From Bryopsis sp. KO-2023 (taxonomy: Eukaryota; Chlorophyta; Ulvophyceae; Bryopsidales; Bryopsidaceae): DNA of 64,000 nt. The stretch covers positions 3,658,001-3,722,000 of the forward strand of contig BSYQ01000004.1 of NCBI GenBank assembly GCA_030272585.1. The letters run 5' to 3'. This document shows, one piece after another, positions 1 to 9,420 of this stretch. Each line of letters starts with the position of its first letter. The first letter of the stretch is position 1. Position numbers and translations under genes: made by a program. Under the pieces are notes generated by a model. It was given only the letters and a program-made list of their open reading frames with translations. It searched no databases and was not told the origin of the DNA.

Positions 1-1790
1 GCGCGCAGGTGGACGGTGTCCTGTATTTTCTCGGTGCGGGTGGCGTTTTCAGTCTCCAGGGCGTCGATTCGCTTTTTGTGCTGCTTGATATTTCGCCTGC
101 TGTCTTGTACCCTACAACCCCGCACAAACAACGTTAAGACCCGCACACACACACACGAACCCCGCACACACACAACACCCCGCACACAGACGACACCCAA
201 CAGCCCCGCACAAACGCTACTAAACCCCGCACAGAACAGGAAATGGGCGCTTACCTGTCGACCACTCGTTGGCAGAGCGTGCGGTACCCGATCAAGAATC
301 CCATCCGGCCCCCAACCACGCCTTCTTGATTCTGGGCGTGGAAGAGGATTCGGAATATTGCCGCCCCCATCATGTCGATCAAGCGCGGGCGAGTGGTTGG
401 CGAGACCACATTTCCTCCGACCTGCCCACCACGCACACACAATAAATAACCCCGCACACACTAACATTACCCCCTCCCCAACGCCCAAACACCGCACACA
501 CACACAACAACCCCCCGCACACACACAACAGCGCCCCGCACACACGTACTGCAACCCCGCACAGCACATAGTTCTCTGTTTTTCACTCACCGTTATCCCG
601 TCAGGCATATTTTGCCTTGACGCGAGCATCCTCATCGGGTTGCGGAGCGTCGGAACGATTTCCTGAGCCCAGTATTGGTTGATCAGCTGTTATACAAACA
701 CACATGAGGAAAAAAGTTAATTAACCAACCAGTACCACCGCACGAAGGGCGTGGAGCCCCGCACAGACGTTACTTAGCAAAACATTCGAGGAAGGGGTGC
801 ATATAATTTTGTGCACCGCACCTGACCTTGAGGACCCTGCACAGGACTTGCCTTACCTTGTTTAGCCACCCAAACTCTTTTTCGTTCTTGTAGCGGCGCC
901 TGGTTTTCCCGTCCTTCACCACCTTCACTATGAGCCTCGTGTCGAGTCTGCCCGTGATGCTCTCTGCCTGGGTACTCTTGATAGATGGCAAACGAGCAGG
1001 CGTGGGAGTCGCCATAGCGACGAGCATCTCCTTCGCCGCCTCGACCACAGCCTGTACACCGCACAAAGGCGTTACCACCCCGCACCACAGTGTTTCAACC
1101 CCGCACAGAGACACAAAAAACATGAAACACGCAACACCGCACAGAAGCACAACAGCACCGCAGATGAGAACATCCACCCCGCACACACTCACCATATCGA
1201 TGGGCTCTATCACTGCATAGCCAATGGATTCCACCACGTGCAGGTAGCTCTCCATATTTTGGATGGTGGAAACGAGGGCTTCGTCGATGACGTTGAATAT
1301 GGGCTTGTTTATCGTCTTCGTCGACCAGAAGTGTATTTTTCTGCCTGTGAAAGTCTGAACAAAAAGACAACATAGATTTTAGAGACAACCCCGCACACGG
1401 TCCCTGTGGCCCCGCACAAATCGAGAAGGAATTCCCTGTACCCCCGCACAACAATCCGTGAAGCCCGCACGGAGATATGGACACACCGCACAAAAACCCT
1501 GTACCCCGCACAGCGTAAAACGTTTACCACACAGATCACAAGTTGTTAAACCGAGCCGCCTTTGCGAATAACAGTCGTCTTCGTGGAACCAGATTTTTTC
1601 CTCACCGCAATAAGAGCCGACGCCGTAAAAGGCCTCAGTTCGCCGTACTCCTCGAGGATCTCGCGCTCCCTGCCCTCGTTGTCGCCAGTCATTTTGTTAA
1701 GCACTTCCTCAAGTGCTCCGATCTCGTTAAGGGTAAGCACAAGAAAGAAAACAATCATTTTTGCAAAACGATAGAAAGGTAGGCCGCACA
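1..1790 (-). CDS. Divergent companion gene of the CACTA element, coiled-coil C-terminal part, runs off the left edge
   Basis: Five minus-strand exons join in phase: 1344-1193, 1051-857, 662-591, 421-255 and 111 to the window edge, all with GT donors and AG acceptors. An upstream exon at about 1730-1610 (reading EIGALEEVLNKMTGDNEGRE) belongs to the same gene, but its donor to 1344 is unresolved and the start codon was not fixed. The last exon reads as a basic coiled coil (KQHKKRIDALETENATRTEK). I recognise no family. It is head-to-head with the transposase gene at 1953, so it may be the second, TnpA-like gene of the element; that role is inferred from position only. Its introns carry many CCCCGCACA motifs. 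Confidence 0.55.
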
Positions 1791-1952
1791 CACCGAGTTC
1801 ACCAGGGTTCTCGAGCTCGATTGCCCCGCATGAAGCGCCAGGGGTGGGTTACATTATTTATAAACTAATTAGTGTGACTTGCGTAATGTGGGCTGCTTTA
1901 GTTTCTGTCCCATTCCGTCTCACCTGTTGTTTCCTTGCCGTTAGCGTTAAAG
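1791..1952. promoter_or_regulatory. Probable divergent promoter between the two CACTA genes
   Basis: This short spacer separates the 5' region of the minus-strand gene from the transposase ATG at 1953. It contains one CCCCGCA motif near 1825 and an AT-rich patch (1851-1875). No clear TATA box was recognised. Its role is inferred from the head-to-head layout. Confidence 0.3.
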
Positions 1953-2427
1953 ATGCCCAACCCCGTGAGCTACAACGCCTTGAAGAGACACCTGCAAAGT
2001 GAAGACCCCTGCTGCCCAGCATGTGGACAGCGAATCGGCAGCGACACTTCCTGGAAGAGACATAAGCGCGACGGTGGAACTTGCCCGAACAAGGATCGCC
2101 TTGAAAGGGAGCTGCTCGAGATCGCTGCAGGTAAGTCATAACCTTGGAAATATGTTTTTTTCGCTTCCTTTCCACACCTGACGCGCGTGCGGTGTCCCGA
2201 CAGCGCGTGACGGCGGCACAGACCCGGCACAGAACCAGGTGGACCCCGCACAGAACACGGTGGACCCCACAGGAACATCCGTGGTGCCCGTACAGATTGC
2301 GGTGGACCCCGCAGGACCATCCGTGGTGCACGCACAGGATGGGGATGCGCCTCTTTTCGAAGACGGCTTTGCTGATGACATTCCTGATGATTTTGCTGAT
2401 GAACATGTTGAGGAGGGGGATGAAGAG

Positions 2428-2477
<50 letters not shown>

Positions 2478-2478
2478 G

Positions 2479-2528
<50 letters not shown>

Positions 2529-5500
2529 GGAGGACGAGGAGGAGGAGTTTGACGTACAGGGAAACGCCGCCCTCAGGCAGCCCCTGTACGCCACATGCAG
2601 CATGTCCCTGGTCCAGGTACGTGTGCGACGCATTGTGACTTCTGTGCGGGGTTGATTGACAGCCCCGCACAGATAACCTGGGACCCCTTCACAGGCAACC
2701 AGAAACCCCGCACAGAAGTCATTTTACCTTTTTCCCTTCTCATTGCTCTTCTAACCCTTCTAACCTTCTGTTTCAGGTGATGTTGGTCCTTTGGCATTTG
2801 AAAGTCCAATCGGGGATGACACGGGAGACATTCGAGACCCTGCTGAGGTTGATGGCCGCGGTACTTCCGAAGCCCAACTCCTTACCGACGACTTTCGCAT
2901 CGTTCAAGGGGATGATGAAGGTGCGCCACCTGAAGAAGCAGACTTACCTGATGTGTCAGAAGGGTTGCCGAGCCTACAAGGAGAACAGGTGAGAGGATAC
3001 TCTGTGCGGCGTGAAAGCATCCCTGTGCGGGGTACTATGGTCCCTGTGCGGGGTCAAGCTGGAAAAGTAGTCAAATGTGTTTGTGGGCTAGGAGTCCTCT
3101 GTGCGGGGTAAACGAAGCCCTGTGCGGGGTATATTGGCTGTTGTGCCGGGTCAGGCTACAGCAGGAAAATAACAAAGAAAAAAAGGATAAAAAAGTGAAC
3201 CGAAAGAGTTCAGAGCGTAAGGGGACTCGAACCCACCACCAACTAAGCTGCAGTCATGCATTCTAACAACGCGGACCAGGCGAACACGATATCTTTCAAT
3301 CTAAACGCTCCCTAATCCCCTTTAGCGTTATAACTTATGGGATAAGTCACAAACACTCAGCACACACACAAATTGTGCTCTGGGGGAATCGAACCCTCGA
3401 CCACACCGCCTAAGGTTATTCACCTTATCGGTGGAGCACCCTAAGCCACGATACTTCACCGATGTTAAGTTATTTTGTAACACTGTTTAATTTTAATTTT
3501 ACGGAATTGCTAAAAGATTAAGGCATATGATTGCAACACCCAAGATTCTAACGCGTTCCGCTTGGCTTAGTGCTTAGCGTAGTATGTCTTGACACCGTGT
3601 GGGACGGTGTTCGAATCCTACTCTGTTCCCTTGGGTTTGGTTTTGTCTTCGTACATGAGATGTGTGGAACCCGTTTTAACCTGTTTTAACCCACACTAAA
3701 CCATCGTGGTGCGGTGGCTTAGAGTATTAGAGTGTATGGTTATAGTCTTAGAGGTTGTATGTTCGAATCTTAATAGGTTCTCACGAGTTTAGGGTTAGAA
3801 TTGTGTGCCATTGCAACGGTTTTCCGTGATCTGATCGGGGATCGGAACAGTCGGTCTCCGGTGTCGGATCCCTAGTATGGAAAGAGTTGCCATATTGAAT
3901 TCTTTGTTGTTCTTAATCGATGTTACTCTTCAGGACCACCGCCACTCCCCAGAGCGTTTGCGAGTGTGGCCTTCCTTTGTTCCATCTCTCCGGGACCGTC
4001 CTCACGCCGGTGAGAAGGATCTTCTACTTCGGCGTGAAGTCCGTCCTTCGCATCATGCATGGTAGCTATGCATTTTGCGAGGCGAGGATTCACGCCGCGA
4101 TGAGATCCTTCTCGGTGAAGTCCACCCCTGTCATGCAGATATTGGGAGATTTGCTTCCCGACGGGGTGGATCTTCAGGATATCACCACCGGCCTCTATGA
4201 GGTCGGTGGTGACTATTTCGGCCTGGGGACAGGGAGGCGCCGCAATTACTCGATCGGCGCCTTCTTTATCAGATGTGGTGAGCTGATATATATGTATATA
4301 TTGGTTGTTTCTCGTTCCTATTGAGGTGATTGATGTGAAAAAACAATGGTGTACTGAAAGTTTTAACGTGTGTTCGAATTTTTTCAGACGACCTCCATGA
4401 CTCCGTCCGGATGCAGGTGGAGAACCACTACCCCATTGCCCTCATCCCCGGTCCAAAGGAGCCCGAGAGCTTACAGGGAGTCCTGCGGTTGATTGTGCAG
4501 GACTTCCTGAAGCTCATACCTGGTGGGCCGGGGATGAGGTTGAGGGGATGGTCGCCCCCCGCCACCGGATCCGTTGGACCCTTGACGCGTTCTGACAGTG
4601 TGGAGCACTGGGCGTTGCTGTCCAGTGTGACCGGTGATACTCCTTGGCTTGCGAAAGTCGAGTTAGCACGCGGTCACACTGGACGCAACGCCTGTCCTGA
4701 CTGTCATGGGACTACGAGCGTCGTCACCACTCGCTCCGGGGTCACTACTCACAGGTGTGAAGATACATGATGTTGATCCAGTTGCCTTGGTGAACCTGAT
4801 ACACAGTTACGTGGAAACTGACGTGTTCGTCATTCATGTAGGTACATGGGGTATCTTGCGCCAACCAGGCGTTCCGAGGAGGACATGAGCGAGCTTCTGA
4901 CACTCCGGCCGGGGCAGGTGTGTCCTTGTTGTCCTTGTTTTTATTATTGTTTTTGCGACTTCTTTGTTATTCTCTCTTCTTTGCATAAAGTGATCTCATG
5001 TTTTTTTTTAAGTCAGGAATTTCTCAGTAATTTGATCCTATTTGGTGTTTTTATAGGACCCCAACTGGACGCCCATCGATCGTGACACGCACAGGACACG
5101 TGAGGAGTATCTGCACTTTGCAGCGCTCGCGGACACGTCTGCCTTGGACCCCGTCGCTGCGCATGTCCGCGGACGATCGGTTCTCCACGACCTTCCGTAC
5201 TTCGCACCGGAAGTACTGAAGGTCGTGGGGGCCTCTCATTTGATGCTCTTTGGCCTCGTCAAAGACTTCTTATACGAGGTATGTGTGTTTCTCTTGCTTA
5301 TGTTTGATATATATTATGAATGCAAAAGGCTATTAATTGTGTTGTTGAAACCACGGTTTTTATAGAGTAAAGTTGTTCCCCACTCACTTCCTAAATACAC
5401 AAACTCAAACTCGACTAACATCCCTCAGCCAAGCGGCGCTTTGACTTGCGCGATCCACATGTGTGACTAAACCGCCCCATCCGATCCCAATGGGTTTTAC

Positions 5501-7308
5501 AGTGTGTATCGATAGTAACATATGTGTGATTGCCAAGATCCGGAGCCGTCTCCTTGGAGCTTCGCGGCGTGCAGACCTTGCCCAGTACCGGAGGGCACTT
5601 GCCGGCGTCCGACTCCCGACAGACTTTGGGGGTCTGGTGATCGACATCTGTGCTGACAGGAAACAGCACACGATGTACGATTACGCGTTGCTGGTTCGGT
5701 GAGTTAATTCTTCAATAAGAAAGCAAAATGTGTCTGAAACGAAACAGGAATACCAAAGGTCTCACTTTCATGTACGCTGTACGTGTAGGAGTTATGGGGC
5801 TTTCGTGTTCCATTCCTGCCTGCATAGAGACGAGTTCGTGGCGTGGGACCAGCTCTGCACTGCCGCCACCCACTATACCTCCCACCGAGCCATGGCTGGA
5901 GCTACCATGGATGACTGCATCGAGAGAGGCCGTGTGATTCGGGACACGATGTACCAGTATGCTCGGTGAGCGACGTTGTGCGGGTGAAAACATTGGCGAT
6001 TTCGTTTACTGTCATGAGGTTTTCCTTGTTCTTTCGATTGCGACAATACAAAGGCGACGATTATTCAGTGAACAATATTCACGTCTTAATTTTCACGTTT
6101 ACAGGAACGTCCAAACCCTTTTTGGGGCGGGGATGTGTACCTTTAACCTGCACAAAATCATTTGTGTGGGTTATCGGCAAGAGAGCGTACGTGGGGCGAT
6201 TTCACGTTCGGGGGAGTCGTGGGTCGAGCGAGCGGTTGGACACATCAAGCGTGTTTCCGCGGGACGTGTCAAGAGATGTGCGGGAGAAATGATTGCAAAC
6301 GATGTTCTCTCCGACATGTGAGAACTACAGCCAAGTCTCCAACACTTTCGTATGCTCAAACTAAGAGAACCCAAGAAAAGCAGATAAACATGTTTGTACT
6401 ATTCCTTTCTTTATGTTTTCAAAGTGTTGAACGATTCGATTTGTGGTTTTAAAGGGCGTTGAGGGCAAACGCAAACATGCTTTCGCAAGACGAGCAAAGT
6501 GTGGTGGACGCTATCATTACTCCCCCGCCGAGGAAGCCGTTGGACACCATCACCACCCTGGAGTACACGTTTTCCTTCCTCCCTCGACCTGTATCGGCAT
6601 CGGACATTCGGACATTCGTGGACGCCATTCGGGAGGCGATTAGGACGTACGTGATTCCGCAGAAGCTTGTTGAGTTATAATTGATTGATTCCAAACGGGA
6701 CGATGCACTAAGCTACCATTGATGTGTTCGTAGGTGGGGCTTCTCTCTTCCGGGGTGGACGGTGGGCGACCTGCTGCCATACGCCATCCACCGGACTTTC
6801 CGGGTCACTCGAGACACGATCCAGGGACGCGAGGAGTTTTTTGCGACTGGGTGGTCCTCCACGGAGCGAGGTATTAACCTTAAACCGTGTTGCACACTCA
6901 AATTTTGGTAGAGGGAATCTCCCCAAGAGTGGTATATTACCTGCTATGAGCTATTGTTTTAAAATGTTGTGTTTTCCAGGTGACGACTCGACGTGTCTTT
7001 ACGTCGAGTACGAGGACGACGAGGGCAGGAAGACGATGTACGGGGGACACGTCCGTGCCTTGTACACTGTCCGGGATGCTGGGTTCGGACGGTGTCCCCC
7101 TCGGGTCGTTGCGATGGTGGACCTGTACCAGCTCGTCTACGTGGATGCTCGATTCAGGCAGGGTCGTCCGGTCAGGCTCACGAACTTGTTCAAGACGAGG
7201 GGGAGAAAGCTTGAGGGTTATCCGGTGCTCTTGGAGGACGCCTTGTCGAAGCTGATGTGTTTGAGGGAGGGCCAGTCGAGATATTATTGTTTTTACACAG
7301 GGGTTTGA
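1953..7308 (+). CDS. TNP2-type transposase (CACTA/EnSpm), 13 exons, apparently intact
   Basis: Exons: 1953-2130, 2204-2616, 2777-2988, 3934-4277, 4388-4754, 4842-4917, 5057-5278, 5538-5698, 5789-5965, 6105-6317, 6455-6646, 6734-6870, 6980-7308. All 12 introns are GT-AG and every codon phase matches, giving 3021 nt and 1006 residues with no internal stop. The protein starts with a C2HC zinc-finger-like segment (residues about 19-45), then DPAQ repeats and a long glutamate tract (about 128-175). The core then follows the order of the TNP2 family: an LP..N.LP....F segment ending C..GC..Y (exon 3), CECGLPLF (exon 4), LIPGPKEPE and ACPDCH (exon 5), SVLHDLPYF (exon 7), and a GG-containing segment (exon 8). 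It would catalyse cut-and-paste transposition in the nucleus. The acceptor of exon 8 (GCCAAG) has a weak pyrimidine tract. Alternative starts upstream of 1953 lack an ATG. Family assignment is from motif order, not a database search. Confidence 0.72.
2409..2546 (+). repeat. GAG/GAA triplet tract coding polyglutamate in the transposase
   Basis: An almost pure purine tract of GAG and GAA codons inside exon 2 encodes about 40 acidic residues with an occasional Asp. On the other strand it looks like poly-serine or poly-leucine, which are shadow readings. Confidence 0.85.
3205..3790. other. Cluster of four tRNA-like (Pol III A/B-box) modules in transposase intron 3
   Basis: Two modules are on the minus strand (about 3285-3213 and 3455-3380) and two on the plus strand (about 3556-3628 and 3708-3780). 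Three contain an A-box-like TGGCTTAG (minus at 3448, plus at 3563 and 3715). All four contain a B-box-like GTTCGAnTC. A-to-B spacing is 43 nt in both plus modules, as in tRNAs; one minus module is about 9 nt longer, like a tRNA with a long variable arm. Acceptor stems do not pair well in any module, so they are more likely tRNA relics or SINE heads than working tRNAs. Confidence 0.4.
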
Positions 7309-8742
7309 TGTTGGGTGTTTCGTTCTTTCTTTATTTTCATTTTTGTCCTTTTTTGTGTTATAATCCGACGGCCGTAACATTTTGTCTATGTTCTTCAACA
7401 TAACGATCACGAAGCTACACTTGAAGCCAACACTCAGATAAACTTAAAGTCGCAAGTCATCGATGAAGCCAATTAGTAAGGAGATCAACCACGAAGAAGA
7501 AACAAATATGGAACATTATCGGACTCAAGTGACCCGAGTTCAAACCCCACTCCTCCCACTTAGCGACCCACAATACCCATGGAAAAATCCCTCTTCCCCA
7601 AGCCCCGCTTCACGAAAACTGGGCGTCCCTTCATTGTCGTCAACTCCATGCAGACGTCAAATCCGGCCGTCACATCATTCGACGTCGTCAGACATGCGCA
7701 TTTTGACACGTGACTAAGGTTTTCATACTTTTTCTGTTCGCCACAATCCGGTAAGCGAAGGCTTCTGGAAGAGCGCCACGCTGGGGTCGGCGGAAAGGTA
7801 TTGTTTCACTGTTTCAGGTATGGATCCCAGCCACCAGATTCTCTCCCGAACACGAGAACTCGACGACAGGGCCCATCACTTCTTGACACCTCACAGCGTC
7901 GGTTTCTTATGATGGCCGTTGCAAGGTACACAATTCAAAGTGGACTTCGTGTGACAAGTGGTTTTATGGTGCTTCCAGGGGAGGTCACAGTCGGAAGGGA
8001 ATCGGAAGCTGAATGCAGTTGGGTGCACCGAGCAGCACATTTGAACAGGAGAAGAAAAAGATAAAGTAGATGGAGGAGGAGTTTAAACAGGGAAGGAGGA
8101 GGAGGGATGCGGAGATGGCCGGAATGGAAACGCAAGTGCGACTGGCCAAGTACAAATCCAACCTCAGGTGCGAGCCGCCGTCGAACCGCCGTCGAACTGG
8201 TTCCCCCAGATTGATCACCTTCAAACCTCCACAGGCTGTAAGCCACTCCAAATAAAAGATATATATAAGTAGACCTGGTCAGCTTTGCCTCCATGTGTCT
8301 ATGTTGCAACAGTTGAACTTGAAGGTTCAGTCTGTTCTACTTTTTGCATTACAGACACCAAAAAACAAAGAGAGGAGAGAGAAGTCCACCCCTGGAGGTT
8401 CCACCCCCCCCTGCTGAAACTGATGCCGATGATTCGATGATCTCCGGAATGTATGAAGACTCTGTTTTGAATTGGCATTTCGTTTTCACATTTCGTTTTC
8501 ACATTTCGTTTTGCATCACATTTCAGGAAATCGAGACCATCCGACATTTTCAAGGTGGGAAATTCGGTATGTGTCAAATCCCCCCCCCCAAAAAAAATGG
8601 TTTTTTTCTGGAAAAGTTGCTGATTGGCTTGGTGGCTGTGGTGCGACTTTTCTTTTTTTTCCTCAATGTTTTTTTTCTTTTTCTCGATTTGGCAGTTGCG
8701 ATATTGAAGCAAGGAAATCCAGGGTCCACAGAGTTGGCAGAG
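7309..8742 (+). pseudogene. CACTA interior after the transposase, with possible degraded coiled-coil exons
   Basis: No intact gene is seen. At about 8011-8191 one frame reads as a charged helix (MEEEFKQGRRRRDAEMAGME) interrupted by one TAG at 8068 and followed by a GT donor-like site. Another coding-like piece lies at about 7751-7799. These may be remnants of an exon, or of another gene of the element. A B-box-like GAGTTCAAACC is at 7536. The rest is AT-rich with C and T homopolymers (8580-8690). Confidence 0.25.
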
Positions 8743-8917
8743 TGATACGTTGATCGCACTCATTTTGCAGTACGAGTGTGTAGTACGGGTTAGTACGGGT
8801 TCTAGGGGGTTAAGTTCAGAGAGAACACCTTGTAAAATTAATTCTCTGGTTTGTGAAAGTGTGTGACCCCAGTCTCAACTTCAGCAACGACTCACTAAAA
8901 CCTACAGGGACCTAACA
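8743..8917 (+). repeat. 5' LTR of the outer Ty3 element
   Basis: 175 bp beginning TG and ending CA. By eye it is identical to 27781-27955. It contains a tandem of TAGTACGGGT at 8781-8800. No TATA box was recognised. Confidence 0.95.
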
Positions 8918-8920
8918 AAC

Positions 8921-8938
8921 TGGTTTCGGAGCCGAAGC
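8921..8938 (+). other. Primer-binding site of the outer element
   Basis: TGGTTTCGGAGCCGAAGC starts 3 bp after the 5' LTR. Beginning with TGG, it would pair with a tRNA 3' end finishing in CCA. The first 12 bases are the same in the inner element (13406), so both would use the same tRNA. The tRNA identity was not established. Confidence 0.65.
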
Positions 8939-9420
8939 ACCCTTCCTGCAAGTCGAGTCTACTTAGTGGAAGAGATCGACAGGAGATTTTGCAGTCGAGG
9001 TGCAAAAGATCAGGGTCGGCTAGGTCGAAGAAGGTTTCCCCTCGTGTCTGGAACCTACTTCGTGTTGCTGCGCACCAACCAAACGCTGGACGAACGAGAA
9101 CGCACGTTGCTGCGCTCGATCATCCCTCCCAAAATCACAGGATCTATAGATCCTTGGACGCTACGACCACAGCACGGCGTAGTAGTACTTCCGTTTGTCG
9201 GAGAGTTGTCGACACTGAACGCGGTTACCGCAGAGCGGACAAAACGAGTCTGCCAGCGGACGTTTCTGCGGACGAATACGTTCCCGCCAGAAATTACGTG
9301 CCAGAAACCGCTGCCAGAAACCGCTGACAAAGAGTGACCAATTAGTCACGTGGATTACCCGCCAACGGAATCCACCAAACGGACACGTGATTCTACCGCC
9401 GACGAATCAAGACATCCACC

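Larger units (their letters stand above)
117..3165. repeat. Left-side cluster of CCCCGCACA subterminal-type motifs
   Basis: CCCCGCACA or its complement TGTGCGGGG recurs dozens of times between about 117 and 3165, mostly in introns and the intergenic spacer of the two CACTA genes. The C-rich form dominates up to about 2730 and the G-rich form predominates at 2990-3135. The same motif fills the right end of the element (29071-29970). Short motifs repeated in both orientations near the ends are typical of CACTA elements, where they bind the element's own protein; binding here is inferred. Confidence 0.7.

Noticed and set aside
16..666. 216-codon plus-strand ORF at the left edge
   Set aside because: Composition (repeated THT and NPAQ) comes from CCCCGCACA motifs; the minus strand carries phased exons over the same bases.
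2136..2670. Minus-strand poly-Ser and poly-Leu ORFs
   Set aside because: They are the complement of the polyglutamate exon of the transposase.
2791..3111. Acidic 106-codon ORF overlapping transposase exon 3
   Set aside because: The other frame continues exon 2 in phase and matches the conserved TNP2 pattern; the acidic frame does neither.
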